This document shows, one piece after another, positions 54,100 to 64,000 of a stretch of DNA of 64,000 nt. The stretch is from Cladophialophora immunda (taxonomy: Eukaryota; Ascomycota; Eurotiomycetes; Chaetothyriales; Herpotrichiellaceae): positions 2,620,777-2,684,776 of the forward strand of contig NW_015622545.1 of the NCBI RefSeq assembly GCF_000835495.1, read 5' to 3'. A model generated the notes under the pieces. The model saw nothing but the letters and a program-made list of their open reading frames with translations. It had not been told where the DNA came from and made no database searches. Position 1 is the first letter of the stretch. Each line of letters opens with the position of its first letter. The position numbers and the translations under genes are program-made.

Positions 54100-55128
54100 A
54101 TGCAGACTGTTCCCATCATAAGGGAGCCTACTCCCCGAACCGCCTCTTCGCCGACTCGGTCCCGGTCAAAGTCGCCTACTCAGAAAAGATATTCTCATCT
54201 TCTCTATCTATCAGAGGCTGAGCGACAACTTTATGTCTCCAAGATGGAAAAGTCGTCGGCTTCATCTCTTCGCTCTTCCAACTCCGTCCGATCAAATCGC
54301 ACAGCCTCGTCTTCCGCGGGGTCACAAACCTCAACGTCGACCAGTGTTTTGTCGAAGCTCGGCATGCAAGTGCCTCGTTACGTTGACGACCATTATCCTT
54401 TGATCGCCACCATCCACCTGGAGAACATTCCTGCTTCCGTGCCAAAGGATCACCCAGCCTTCTGGTGTGCCCGTCAAATGGCCCAGATCCACAACACCAT
54501 CATCCGTGCCCTGAATGCTTCATGGAACCAGGCAGTGCTGGTCCAGCCTGACACACAGGAAGCCGCTGACTTCCTTCTCTTCAACCAAATGCTCTTCAAC
54601 ACCTTGAACCACCATCATCATGTCGAGGACGATTATATGTTCCCGGCTATTGAAAAGTTGCTGGGACAACCCGGTGCAATGGAAGAGAACACCAAAGGCC
54701 ACGACTCATTTGCCGAGGGACTCACCATCTTTCAAAAATATGTCTTCATCACCAAGCCAGCCGAGTACAATGGAGCCACACTTCGTCACATCATCGAGTC
54801 CTTTGCGCCCAATCTTATCCAGCATCTGCACGATGAGATCCCTACCCTCGCAAATCTTCATACTTTGGATGGCAAGGAGTTGATAAAGATCTGGAAGCAC
54901 GCGGAGCATATGGCCACCAAGGACAACAGCCTGTACACCGACGCCCCCTGGACACTAGGGTGCCAGGATAAATCCTTCACTATCGACGGAGAGAAGTGTG
55001 GCTTCCCCAACGTACCTTGGGTCATCGAGGCTGTGATCAGGAATTGGCATGCGAAGAAGTATGCTGGTGCTTGGAAATTCTGTCCCAGTGATCTGTCCGG
55101 AAGACGGCGATTGCTGCCCGTTGCATGA
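54100..55128 (+). CDS. Hemerythrin-like (HHE cation-binding) domain protein
   Basis: 342 aa, single exon. After a Ser/Arg-rich N terminus of about 100 residues, a helical domain carries the metal-binding histidines: HYPLIATIHLENIP, QIHNTIIRALN, then NHHHHVEDDYMFPAIEKLLG, GHDSFAEG and HLHDEIPTLANL. These fit the hemerythrin/HHE four-helix bundle that holds a di-iron centre. In fungi such proteins are tentatively linked to oxygen, nitric oxide or iron handling; the true ligand is unknown. The C-terminal PWVIEAVIRNWHAKKYAGAW is common to long fungal members. ATG at 54100 was chosen; the frame extends 12 codons upstream to a TTG only. Confidence 0.85.
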   Translation: MQTVPIIREPTPRTASSPTRSRSKSPTQKRYSHLLYLSEAERQLYVSKMEKSSASSLRSSNSVRSNRTASSSAGSQTSTSTSVLSKLGMQVPRYVDDHYPLIATIHLENIPASVPKDHPAFWCARQMAQIHNTIIRALNASWNQAVLVQPDTQEAADFLLFNQMLFNTLNHHHHVEDDYMFPAIEKLLGQPGAMEENTKGHDSFAEGLTIFQKYVFITKPAEYNGATLRHIIESFAPNLIQHLHDEIPTLANLHTLDGKELIKIWKHAEHMATKDNSLYTDAPWTLGCQDKSFTIDGEKCGFPNVPWVIEAVIRNWHAKKYAGAWKFCPSDLSGRRRLLPVA

Positions 55129-55329
55129 GTAGCAAAAGCTTTTGTCTTTTCTTTTGTTTGACATCATGATTTGACGACCATCATGGCTTTTTGGAGGAAA
55201 TTCCCCTCATATCTGTCTAGCGTTCAAGCACCTTCCTGTTTTTAGCATGAGCCTCCCGAGAAAAACCTTGAGAAGGGAGAATAACATTTCGTATTTTAAA
55301 AGTGTACCATATTCTAGTACCCAATCTCC

Positions 55330-56049
55330 TCATACCGAACCATTACTCGCTTTCAGAAGTTCAGGAAATAGATCCAGAAGTTGTGAAAGATCGCTGATTT
55401 GATGTTTGCTCGCCTTTTCCGGTGGGTCGGGCACGCCCGGCTCGACAAGATGAACTGTATTTGTCCATCCACGTGTGTATGCTGCTCGGCAGTTTAGATA
55501 AGAGTCGTCCACGTAGTAGATGGGCGTCTCCGAGGACGCGCCAGCTTCCCGCTCTGCCTTGGTGAACATCTCCGGGAGTGGCTTTGGAACGAGTGGCGTC
55601 TGAGAATAATCGCAGTATGTGATTCCTTCGAAGAGATCGTCGATGCCCAATAGCTTGACGACACGCATGCCGTGGGTAATGTGCGCATTCGTAAACAGCC
55701 ATAATTTGACTTTTGATTTGTCGAATGACTCCAGCATCGCTCTCGTTTCGGGATGCGGTGACAGAAGCTCGTCCAGGGGTAGTGCATCATCGACTTCTCG
55801 ATTGAAATCTAGCGGATCGATTTTATGGAAGCGCGACAGACCCTCGATAGCTAAGCCGTAGTCCTTATAGTACTTGTGGTGTAAGTATGTCGCCTCCTCG
55901 GCCGACATGTCGAGATGGGTCACAAAGTATTTGTTGATTAGGAGTGCCATGTGGTCGTGGACTTTCCTGGACTTCGCATACAGGCAGTTGTCGATATCGA
56001 AGAAGAAAATAGCCCGCTTGTCGGCGGTTTCGGGTTGGACTGAGCCCAT
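55330..56049 (-). CDS. HAD-family pyrimidine 5'-nucleotidase (Sdt1/Phm8-like)
   Basis: Cytosolic HAD phosphatase of 239 aa, single exon, usual family length. It dephosphorylates nucleoside monophosphates (Sdt1 pyrimidine, Phm8 broader). The four HAD motifs are all present: I FFFDIDNCLY (nucleophile Asp and acid Asp), II LWLFTNAH, III Lys in VPKPLPEMF, IV IYYVDDSYLNCRAA. The cap segment DYGLAIEGLSRFHKIDPLDF is typical. It overlaps nothing and is divergent from the gene at 56550. Convergent with the HHE gene, with 201 bases between their ends. Confidence 0.93.
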   Translation of the reverse strand: MGSVQPETADKRAIFFFDIDNCLYAKSRKVHDHMALLINKYFVTHLDMSAEEATYLHHKYYKDYGLAIEGLSRFHKIDPLDFNREVDDALPLDELLSPHPETRAMLESFDKSKVKLWLFTNAHITHGMRVVKLLGIDDLFEGITYCDYSQTPLVPKPLPEMFTKAEREAGASSETPIYYVDDSYLNCRAAYTRGWTNTVHLVEPGVPDPPEKASKHQISDLSQLLDLFPELLKASNGSV

Positions 56050-56549
56050 GGCAGTAGGTGCAAGGAGATCTATGGTGCCAATAGAGCGCTATGGTGAGAA
56101 TTCAAGACAAAGGGGATTCTATGAAACCAAGAATGAGTGCGTTGCTCCAAAAAGGACGAGTAACAGTCGGCCACCGAAGTCGTGATATATACGTGGATGC
56201 AATCTATGACTCCTCAACATGGTCGATTCCAGGAGCGGCTGGTGGCGGTAAATTGATGGAAAATAGAATCGCGGTCATGTGATATTGCACGTGATGTAAT
56301 GCTTGGCGATGGCTGGGTGATTTCGAAAACTGGACAGAGACGTGCCAAAACATCTCCTTTTCTTCCGCAATCTCATCACCCTCTTGAGAGGTGGTCCTGC
56401 TTCCTCGCCGAGGGTTCTTTTATCCTTGTTGACCTGTTCGCCAGCATCCTCTCCTCTCCCTCAGTTTCGCTCCTTGATCCTCGCTATGTGTCTGTCCCGG
56501 TAGAATCCATCTTTCAGCTACGCGCAGCTCAGAAGCGCACCCTTTAGGC
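56050..56549. promoter_or_regulatory. Divergent promoter region
   Basis: 500 bases between the start codons of the nucleotidase (-) and the disordered protein (+). CT-rich sequence near 56440-56480 precedes the rightward start. No named site was recognised. Confidence 0.45.
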
Positions 56550-59048
56550 ATGTCCGCCTCTACTGGCCTTCTACTGAATGGCGTTCTGCCAACCTCTCTG
56601 CAACCCGTCAATGAGGCCTTGGAATATGAGAAGATACTGAGGATTCGCGACGAGGTATTTTCTGGAAGTCATCCTAGATTGACAGTGCCAGCGCATGCCC
56701 TCCGAGTACCTGCTTCTCAGACCCCATCGACCCTTTCTCAGACTCAGTTGAATGTACCTCCTTCATTCCCTCCAAGTGCGTCTCCAAATCATCTGGGAAC
56801 TACTGCTCAGGCCAAGCGTGAAGATGAGATCACCCAAGCTCAAACAAAACCAAACGGTGTTCCCGCCGCGACTGCCAATCAACCTACCAGTAATGTTTCT
56901 GAATTTGACCCTGTCCTTTTGACAAAGTCGGATGATCTAGTTCGGGCCGAAACACAGCTGAAGCGACAACGACTTGAGCGAGCATTGAGAGAACAATTTG
57001 AACATAGAAAAGCAGATGCTCGCAAGAAACCTGCGCCCGCCGAGGCGAAACCAGACTTTGACCTACCAACCATTTTTGCCAGAGTGACGGGTGCCGTCAA
57101 ATCCCCGTCTTCCAAGGAAGATGCCGATGCCACCGACTCGTTCGACGAAGATGCCTACTATTCTAGCAAAGCCCCCGATTCGACACCGGAGAGACCTCCT
57201 AGCGACTCTGCCGAGGACGCTGATGAAGAGCAGGCAGACGAGCATTCGGGCCCACGTGTTGTCAGCGCCGTCATGGGTGCTCCGTTGTACGCTGATGCTG
57301 CTGATGGTATCTCTGCTGAAGCTGCGCCCTCGGCGCCCATTGCCGTCCCACCTTCAAAGCCTGCAGGGACCATCGATACCGCTGCCATGGACCTTGAAGA
57401 CGAAGAAGAGGAAGGAGAGTATTCGCCCCCAGAAGCTATGGTGCAATATCCCACACCAAAGGTCACTCAAGCACAGGAAATGCAGGACAGTAGAGATCCA
57501 CGCGGTCGTCCCCTGCGCAGGTACTCTGAACTGGAAGACGGTGGGGGGAGGCCCGGTTCGCCCTCGGAAGCCAACATGCGGATAGTAAGAAACCATATCA
57601 CCTCTCCCATTTGCCCTCAACCGTCCCATGTCTCGCCTCTGGCTATAACTAAGGATTCTCCCCTATCACAGAATGCACGTCCCCGCCGGAAACAATGGAT
57701 TGGCAGACCAGGATCTCCCCCAAGTCCTGATGACAACCAAGCATTGCCGCCCAAGAAAAGGAGGAAGCTTGAGGCTCGCGAGGCTCGCAACGCCCGAAAA
57801 GCCCGAAGAAACGGTGGGACGTCTCCAGACACCCTTATCAAGGAAGAAGACGTTTCTCCGCCGCCTTTCCACGATGTCCAACCCCTCGGTTCTGGCAGAT
57901 TCCGATCCAGTAAAGCGGATCGGCCCATTGTCATTGATGAGGAACCGGTCCAAGAAGGACGTTACATGCCCGCTCCTGAACGGTATGTGGAATCTCCCTC
58001 GCGACCACTTCCGCGCCGGGTTGAACAGTTGATGCCATTGAGTGAGCCTCGCCCGTTGTCCAGGTCGAGCGTGAGACCAGCCAGAGACGACCAGGACTTG
58101 CGCCGCGTGGCAAGTATGCACAGTCTGCGAGCAGAGCAGCCGCGTGAATACATCGACCAATACTATGAATCTCCTACTCGCGCACGTGCCATGTCTTACG
58201 CCCGAGTGGAAAGTCCTGCCTTGGTGGAAGCTGGTCGTCCCTTTCGTGAGGTTGCAGTGGAGTATGACCAGCCTCCTCCGGAGGTGAGGGTGGTGCGCAC
58301 ACCTGCTCCCGTTTATCGCGAAGTCTACGACGATCGCGATGGTACTTATCATCGTTACGCCGTCGAGCCTATGCCGCCACCGCCCCCTCCCGTCGAACGA
58401 ATTGTCATCGACCAGTACGGCAGGAGATTCCTCGAGACTATCCGGGAGCGCCCATCAGCTGTACCTCGAGCAATGTCCGTTCGAGGGCCTGAAGTGGATC
58501 CCCGTTACGAAGAATACCCCCGACAAGCCCGTGCAGGCTCAGTCTTTGTCGAGGCAGCGCCGGACAGAGCTTATTCATCCGAAATGCCTCCGCCGCCGGC
58601 CTCATACCATCGTGTCGCAGAGCCACCTAGAAGTTCAGCTGTGCCCGGGTCCATCCCTCGAGAATACCTCGAGCCAGCTCCACAAATACGAAGCTCTAGT
58701 GTGCAGGTGATGGATCGCCCGGTACGACAAGCCGTGTACGCTGATGAGCGGACCGAGTTCCGCGAGCCCACTCGAATGGGAAGCGTGCGGCCACCACCAG
58801 CATTACGATACGAAGAACCTCTACCGATGGAACTCACGACACGAGGTCAGAGTATGCGCCCTGTCGGTCGCGAAGGTAGCATCTTTGTGGACGACAGGCG
58901 AACTGTTCTACCGGAATATGTTCCTGTAGAACAACCCAGATACCGCCCGATGGAGCCAGAGAGGAGGTACGTCGATGCCGAAGACAGAGAGAGACTCACC
59001 ATGGACGGATCAATGGATGGTAGACAGCGAGTAGTGGAGAGGTACTGA
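56550..59048 (+). CDS. Long disordered fungal protein with coiled segment and NLS
   Basis: 832 aa, single exon; no enzymatic domain is recognised. Near the N terminus a coiled-coil-like segment (AETQLKRQRLERALREQFEH, residues about 133-152) follows a short conserved-looking start (LQPVNEALEYEKILRIRDEV). An acidic region ends in EEEEGEYSPPE near 290. A strong bipartite nuclear signal, PPKKRRKLEAREARNARKAR, lies near 400. The last 350 residues are a Pro/Arg/Tyr/Glu-rich repeat-like tail with many Y-x-x-P-E and R-x-x-S-V units. Probably nuclear, possibly RNA- or chromatin-associated by composition; that is inference. ATG at 56550 is the first in the open frame. Confidence 0.78.
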   Translation: MSASTGLLLNGVLPTSLQPVNEALEYEKILRIRDEVFSGSHPRLTVPAHALRVPASQTPSTLSQTQLNVPPSFPPSASPNHLGTTAQAKREDEITQAQTKPNGVPAATANQPTSNVSEFDPVLLTKSDDLVRAETQLKRQRLERALREQFEHRKADARKKPAPAEAKPDFDLPTIFARVTGAVKSPSSKEDADATDSFDEDAYYSSKAPDSTPERPPSDSAEDADEEQADEHSGPRVVSAVMGAPLYADAADGISAEAAPSAPIAVPPSKPAGTIDTAAMDLEDEEEEGEYSPPEAMVQYPTPKVTQAQEMQDSRDPRGRPLRRYSELEDGGGRPGSPSEANMRIVRNHITSPICPQPSHVSPLAITKDSPLSQNARPRRKQWIGRPGSPPSPDDNQALPPKKRRKLEAREARNARKARRNGGTSPDTLIKEEDVSPPPFHDVQPLGSGRFRSSKADRPIVIDEEPVQEGRYMPAPERYVESPSRPLPRRVEQLMPLSEPRPLSRSSVRPARDDQDLRRVASMHSLRAEQPREYIDQYYESPTRARAMSYARVESPALVEAGRPFREVAVEYDQPPPEVRVVRTPAPVYREVYDDRDGTYHRYAVEPMPPPPPPVERIVIDQYGRRFLETIRERPSAVPRAMSVRGPEVDPRYEEYPRQARAGSVFVEAAPDRAYSSEMPPPPASYHRVAEPPRSSAVPGSIPREYLEPAPQIRSSSVQVMDRPVRQAVYADERTEFREPTRMGSVRPPPALRYEEPLPMELTTRGQSMRPVGREGSIFVDDRRTVLPEYVPVEQPRYRPMEPERRYVDAEDRERLTMDGSMDGRQRVVERY

Positions 59049-60101
59049 GATTGGAATGGAGATGAGATTTCGGGGTTCATTTGTTTTTGCGCGTGGAGCC
59101 TTGCAGTGTTAGTTTTCCAGATTGCTGGCGGAGAGTGAGCCACGTATGTGTGTATGTGTACAAGTATGGCTTGTCTGTATAAATTGCACCGACGGACGCC
59201 CAAAAGGCGCGCGTGGCTGTTGACGGAGCAGCCGATAATACAAAGCATGGCGCACATTCACCTCTTTCTGAAACCAAGCCACATCAGCCTCCAGACTGTT
59301 GTCTCTGTTCTACGGTGGCATGGTGCGATTGTTTCATCCTGTGTCTTGTTCTGCCGAGTTCGAGTCCTTTTGCCTGGAAAGCTGGCTGCGCGTTGCGATT
59401 GGCTGTATATCAACCAACTAACCGCCCGCCTCATCTTCCTTCACACCTCGACTTCTGCGAATAGCAACTCGCATACACCTTGATCACCACTCGCTGCGCT
59501 ATGCCATGGCTTGGGCGCTTGGTGAACTCTGGAGCCTCTCGGATAATTGCTGACCTGACTTGACCCTCTCTGCTGGCATCCTCTCATCCAACCAAGTCGG
59601 TTCCAATGCCACGACACCAAGCTTCATCTCGCCGCAAGGCCCCCTTTTCACCTCCCCTCTACGAGGACCAGTGGACAAGCGCCCACGAAGGAATGTGATT
59701 GAAGGGCCCTCTACGGCTCCGCTGCAACATGCGAGGAGGTGAGCAAAAAGCAAGAGAAGGAGAGAAAATGAGCTGGTGTTAGCGGGAACTGCGGTTCCCC
59801 CACAGCATGCCATGATTGAAAGCTTCGTTTCATGTCCTTCAAAGATCCCTCTTCCGCTGGCCAGGCCTCTCGACCTCTTTCTCTCCAAGGAAGAGTGATA
59901 GTTTGTCGGGCTGCAGCTGCAGCTTTGGAAGCATCACGCCTTCCTTGTTTTCCCCCCTTCTCTGTCTCCGACCTTGGTTCCTGGTTTCTGTTCGTGATTG
60001 ATGCTGGCATCGTCAACATCCCCGTTAATTGTCAAGGCCTAATCGTGCAAACGACCCCTCGCAACACCGTGTGTTGAGACGTCGTCTTGATCATCGCCAA
60101 C
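59049..60101. other. Intergenic, no gene seen
   Basis: About 1.05 kb between two same-strand genes. A 129-residue open frame on the minus strand (59499-59888) has a Leu-rich run but no other feature and probably reflects composition. Confidence 0.45.
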
Positions 60102-61607
60102 ATGAGGTCGAAGGTCGCGCCGGAGGACTCGCTGGAGCCAACATGCCATCTCGAGTTCTTCGATTGTTTCTTTGCGAGGAACGACGAGAAAGAGTTGGAG
60201 AAACAGCCACTTCCATCTGGTTCGTGGTGCTCTCGGTGCGATGAAGAGAAGGGGTTTATTGACGGGTCTATAGGTGTCGAGCGAGAAATGCGCATCATGT
60301 ATCAACAACCTCACCTGGTCCCGCCCATGAAGCTCACCTTATTCGATGGGCTCCCTCCGACTCCTACACCACCGCTCCCTTCACAGCTATCACAATGGGT
60401 TTCTCAAGGCAAAGCCTCCCTCAGATCGAGCTTGTCAATACGGAGACACGCCTCAAAACCCATCATCTCTGGTCCTCAGCCACCATTACCTTTGGCGCAA
60501 CAGCTTCCTCTCCGACGAGCAGCACAGGAGTTTCGGCCGCTTGAGCTCAGCATCTACATGCCTAACAATCGACTATCAGACTTGCCAGCTTTTGATAGAC
60601 TGAGTTTCACTGACGGTGGCAATATCAAGCTTCCGCCTCGAGCAGTGGTGCGAACAAAGTCAGAGGAATTCCTTCCGCACAAGGTTTCTCTATTGCCTGC
60701 TCCTGTAAAGCCCGCCTCGATGATTGAGCAGCGCCGCATGTCCCATGTACGGCCCGACACCTCGTCGACTGTCATATCGATGTCTCGACCGCCTTCGGAG
60801 TACGATGCTCTCCATTCCCACCCTGTGTCGTGGTCGTCTTTCCCCGGCCTACCTCCACAAATACATTTTCCTGGTGTTCGCTCTGAAGCATCTGTGGCCG
60901 TCCTGACCCCGATGCAAGAGGAGTTTAGCCCTCCTACGACCTCTGTCACCATCGGGGATACTGTGCTCAACTTCCCCCGGGTCGTCGAGAATCCAGCAGA
61001 GCAACATGACCGTGTGCCCCCCGAAGCTCCAGCTCCGCCTCCGATAGTGCCTTCAGCACCTGCCAGGAACTTCTCCAAACCAGCCGATATGAACTCGCCT
61101 ACGGGCTACTTCCATCCCAACTATCAGACGCAGAAGCGAATTTCTCAATGGCTCGCGCACCGCAGTCATTCTTCGTCAATCAGCACCACCAAATCATCGT
61201 CGACATCGTCCTCGTTCGCAGAACACCGCCGTAAGAGAACTCAATTCTACCAACTCTCCGCTCCAGCAGTAGCCCCACCCAAACCGTTGAATCTCTGGCC
61301 ACGCCAACATCACCGGACAATGACAGAGTCCACCGTCGCCAGCACCATTGACACTGACATTCTCTCCTATGGCACCCAAAGTCAGACTGACGCGACAAGT
61401 GTCATCACTACGACAGCCGGGGAATGGCAAGGTCGAAGTGGCACCGTGAAGAGTGTCTCCAAGGGAGGCGGGACATTGAGACCCATTGTCAGCGGTGTTC
61501 CAGATGTCCCGCCGTGCTACGCGGAGATCATCAAGGATGCCGACGAGATCATGATCAAAGAAATAGGTGGACCCTTGAGAAGTCCAGGTGTGGGGGTGGC
61601 TTTCTGA
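60102..61607 (+). CDS. Conserved-looking fungal protein of unknown function, Pro/Ser-rich
   Basis: 501 aa, single exon; the family is not recognised. The N-terminal 60 residues include two Cys pairs (CHLEFFDC and WCSRCDEEKG) that could bind metal. The middle is disordered, with polyproline stretches (LPPTPTPPLPSQL, EAPAPPPIVPSAP). A segment NSPTGYFHPNYQTQKRISQW is followed by Ser-rich sequence, and the C terminus ends with the compact PPCYAEIIKDADEIMIKEIG. Could be a scaffold or adaptor; no function is claimed. ATG at 60102 is five codons into the open frame and the first ATG. Confidence 0.72.
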   Translation: MRSKVAPEDSLEPTCHLEFFDCFFARNDEKELEKQPLPSGSWCSRCDEEKGFIDGSIGVEREMRIMYQQPHLVPPMKLTLFDGLPPTPTPPLPSQLSQWVSQGKASLRSSLSIRRHASKPIISGPQPPLPLAQQLPLRRAAQEFRPLELSIYMPNNRLSDLPAFDRLSFTDGGNIKLPPRAVVRTKSEEFLPHKVSLLPAPVKPASMIEQRRMSHVRPDTSSTVISMSRPPSEYDALHSHPVSWSSFPGLPPQIHFPGVRSEASVAVLTPMQEEFSPPTTSVTIGDTVLNFPRVVENPAEQHDRVPPEAPAPPPIVPSAPARNFSKPADMNSPTGYFHPNYQTQKRISQWLAHRSHSSSISTTKSSSTSSSFAEHRRKRTQFYQLSAPAVAPPKPLNLWPRQHHRTMTESTVASTIDTDILSYGTQSQTDATSVITTTAGEWQGRSGTVKSVSKGGGTLRPIVSGVPDVPPCYAEIIKDADEIMIKEIGGPLRSPGVGVAF

Positions 61608-62756
61608 GGTTGGAAAGAAAGCATGCCTGCAGTTGCAGCAATTTTCCTTTGTCTTACCGATATCTTCCATCAGAAGGTTATCTTTCACTTCTCCTGCGCT
61701 CCTACCTCCGTCGCCTTTGGAGCAGCCAGGATTGAGGAGCTTTTTGATGCCAAAAGTTGGAGGATCCGTTCGTTTTCTTCTTGGCTCAGGCATTTGGACC
61801 TTCGAGACACTCATTGACTTATTTTGAGATACCCCCGGTGAATTTGGTTCGTTTCGACATTGGGATGGAAATTCGGAGGAAAATAGACATGGAAGAAGAG
61901 GAGCTAGCCTTCAAAGAGAAGGACGACCATCCTCCGAACCGAGGACATTACCTACTAATATGTCGCCTTGGTCAGGCTGGACGTGAGCTTGGGGATTATA
62001 GGCTCTTAAAGAGATGAGAATTGGCAGGCTGCGGGTGGCAGGTGTGAACCTTGTATATACATTCTAGAACAAAAACTCCATACCATTAATTGACAATTTG
62101 CGGTACAGAACCGATCCAGTGTGCCTCGATTTGAAAGAAGTTTGCTCTGGCCTTGCCTGCTTGCTCGGTCTCATGATTGATACAATCCATTCATAAGAAA
62201 TACAAAGAGAAAGATATCGAAAGGGAAACCGCCCGCTGATTCCAACACCAGTGACTGCCGTGATGGGGCAGTCAGGATTCTTGAGGCATCGAGATAGATG
62301 GATAGATGGATGGATAGGTGCGGTCAGAGTGCAAAGATCCTTCCTTCCTCTTCTTCTTCTTCTTCCTATAATATATAATATGTAGCATTAATGACCCGCG
62401 GTAAGATAGTCCCCTTTCCTTCACACCTTAACCTCCATTTTCCACCACCAGGCTTTCTCTTCCCTCATATACCCTCAACCATCTGCCTCCAATACCATGC
62501 TGTACCACGCCATGCCATGCCTCTTGAAACCCAGACAGATTTTGTGAGTAAATATCGTCATCATCTCATCCCAAGATACAACAACCAGGTACATACAAAA
62601 GACCCATTGTAACCCCGGGGTTTCCTTTCCTTTTGCTTTCTTCTCTCCGGGCGGGCTCGCGTTTGTGGTGGCCATAGAACCAAAAAAGGGGTTTATGGTC
62701 GCCCCGCACAAATCCAAAGTCCCAAAACCATAAGGCTATACTGAAGTCCGCTCATT
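61608..62756. other. Convergent 3' intergenic region with simple repeats
   Basis: About 1.15 kb between convergent genes. It contains GATA/GATG-type repeats at 62291-62317 and a (CTT)n run at about 62349-62365. No RNA gene was recognised. Confidence 0.5.
62291..62365 (+). repeat. GATA/GATG repeat and (CTT)n microsatellite
   Basis: Two short simple repeats 30 bases apart in the 3' intergenic region of the chitin synthase gene. Confidence 0.75.
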
Positions 62757-64000
62757 TTACATATTGGCCAGTTCTCCGTCAATGGCCTTGTCCAGGAACG
62801 TCCGTCTCTCTCCGGCAGGGACCTCACATTGGAGTCTCTGCTCCACCAAGGCCCGGACTTGCTTCTTGGTGACTTTGTCGAGGTCCACCTCGGCCAACAC
62901 GGCACGAATCGCCTCGACGATGTCGTGATCACTTGGCCCCGCCGAAGGGACAGTGCGGAAGTCCATCACCGTGGATGCTGGCCGACTGCCCGTCATGCCC
63001 ACACCCAACAGACTGGGTTTGCTGACTGAGTGCTGCATGCCGAGCTGCTGGTACGGGCTGCGGCTCCGTGGGTTGTCCTGGTATGGCACAGGGGAAGGCG
63101 ATTTCAATCGCATTTGGCTGCCCAAGCTCATCATACTCATGTTCCGTCCATGCAAGCTGACGGGTTGATCCTTGAAATTTGTGAGGCCAGTCATGGTGCT
63201 GGCGCGGTTATTGTGCATCGCGGTGAATGGCGTCGTCGATCGAGGTGGTGCCATATATGGCCCTGATTGATGGGGGAAGCCCGCCAGGATCGTGCTGGCT
63301 GGTTTGACGGAGGAGTAGCTTGACTGCATGTCGTCCATCTCCATCATCGCAGCATCATCGGTGTAGCCATACTCAAAACCCTTCTCTGGGTAGGTGCCAG
63401 AATTTCCACGACGACCTGGCAGATTATTGGCTGCGGCGTAGTCGTCCCACCTCTGAAGAGGGATGGAACGGGGATCGAAGCCTTCATCCTGAATGGCAAC
63501 GACCTTTTTATCGCCTTTCTCTCCAATGACAATTCTCGTGTTACCCCATGAAAAGTTGTCTTGATTCCAGAACGAGTAGATTGGTAAGATGAAGCTGTAA
63601 ATCGGATAGGCGCAGATGTAAATGAGCATCCATCCCACGTGTTGCCATTGTCGTTTGATGATGAAGATCACCGCTTGTAAGCCGTAGACTGCAGCAATCA
63701 TGACAATTGAGATCAGAGGAAACTGGCCGCTATGCGACGCCACTCTGTAAATCAAGTAGCCGAGATAGGCGCACGTTGCAGGAAGGATCAGGGTACCGAA
63801 CAGATCAATGAAAACGACAAATCTCATCGAAAAGCAGCAGAAGCCACAAAGATCTTTCAAGAAGACGAGCTCGGCAAGGTTGTGAATGGTCGAGTTGATC
63901 CATCGTCTTCTCTGGGAAAGCAAGACGGACCAGGACTCTGGTGCTGCGGTGAGAGCATAAGCGTCGGGGACGAATTTGTAGGACATTGAAGGGAAGTGCT
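62757..64000 (-). CDS. Chitin synthase, C-terminal part (class V-VII, DEK_C tail)
   Basis: C-terminal ~414 residues of a processive chitin synthase; the rest lies beyond the right edge and the frame is open to base 64000. The product-binding motif [19 protein letters not shown] is complete. Several membrane segments follow, starting [20 protein letters not shown] and [14 protein letters not shown], then [21 protein letters not shown] Ser/Pro-rich cytosolic tail leads to a DEK_C domain at the end ([19 protein letters not shown]...[13 protein letters not shown]), a mark of the division with class V, VI and VII enzymes, many of which have an N-terminal myosin-like motor. Whether the motor is present cannot be seen. 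Confidence 0.9.
   Translation of the reverse strand, partial: HFPSMSYKFVPDAYALTAAPESWSVLLSQRRRWINSTIHNLAELVFLKDLCGFCCFSMRFVVFIDLFGTLILPATCAYLGYLIYRVASHSGQFPLISIVMIAAVYGLQAVIFIIKRQWQHVGWMLIYICAYPIYSFILPIYSFWNQDNFSWGNTRIVIGEKGDKKVVAIQDEGFDPRSIPLQRWDDYAAANNLPGRRGNSGTYPEKGFEYGYTDDAAMMEMDDMQSSYSSVKPASTILAGFPHQSGPYMAPPRSTTPFTAMHNNRASTMTGLTNFKDQPVSLHGRNMSMMSLGSQMRLKSPSPVPYQDNPRSRSPYQQLGMQHSVSKPSLLGVGMTGSRPASTVMDFRTVPSAGPSDHDIVEAIRAVLAEVDLDKVTKKQVRALVEQRLQCEVPAGERRTFLDKAIDGELANM

Noticed and set aside
59499..59888. Possible secreted protein with a Leu-rich run on the minus strand
   Set aside because: The Leu run is internal rather than N-terminal, and the rest is Arg/Gly/Ser-rich; lies in the promoter of the gene at 60102.
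1..64000. CRISPR array, bacterial operon or riboswitch
   Set aside because: Spliced eukaryotic genes throughout; no spaced direct repeats of array type and no leader structures seen.

Overview
The window is nuclear DNA of a filamentous ascomycete (Pezizomycotina). The evidence is genes split by short GT-AG introns (about 48-135 nt), a Zn2Cys6 regulator, a Jen1-type carboxylate permease, a DEK_C-tailed chitin synthase, and several long, disordered proteins of the kind found only in filamentous fungi. I suspect Eurotiomycetes, but nothing in the sequence fixes the order. Exon joins were worked out by hand; every multi-exon model for an intact gene closes on a multiple of three.

Layout. 1-6.2 kb: 3' part of an acyl-CoA synthetase, a MaoC-type hydratase and a Zn2Cys6 transcription factor, all on +. 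These look like the edge of an acyl-CoA/peroxisomal catabolic cluster that continues to the left. 6.6-11.3 kb: an ankyrin-repeat subtilase (-) carrying two frameshifts, divergent from an unrecognised beta-rich protein (+). 12-21.3 kb: three long minus-strand genes: an ING/PHD chromatin protein (Pho23-like), a GBD/FH3 formin-N-terminus protein (Rid1-like) and a disordered protein with a repeated motif. 21.3-25.6 kb: gene-poor, with one unrecognised ORF. 25.6-27.3 kb: Jen1-like permease. 28.6-31 kb: two unrecognised helical proteins. 32-44.5 kb is gene-dense: mitochondrial citrate carrier, Swi3/Rsc8 subunit, BTB protein, Ctf18 clamp loader and Pxa1-like peroxisomal ABC transporter. 44.5-54 kb: gene-poor, with one intact 2EXR/F-box-like gene, one broken relative and small uncertain ORFs. 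54-64 kb: hemerythrin-like protein, HAD pyrimidine 5'-nucleotidase, two disordered fungal proteins and the 3' half of a chitin synthase that runs off the right edge.

How the genes relate. Most neighbours are unrelated housekeeping genes. Acyl and carboxylate metabolism recurs (acyl-CoA synthetase, MaoC hydratase, Jen1, citrate carrier, Pxa1), but only the first two plus the regulator are adjacent. The most unusual locus is the frameshifted ankyrin-protease gene with a 16-base homopolymer inside an exon and its divergent unknown partner. All frameshifts I can find fall in the two accessory genes, and the conserved genes are intact, so decay or switching is more likely than poor assembly. That remains an inference.
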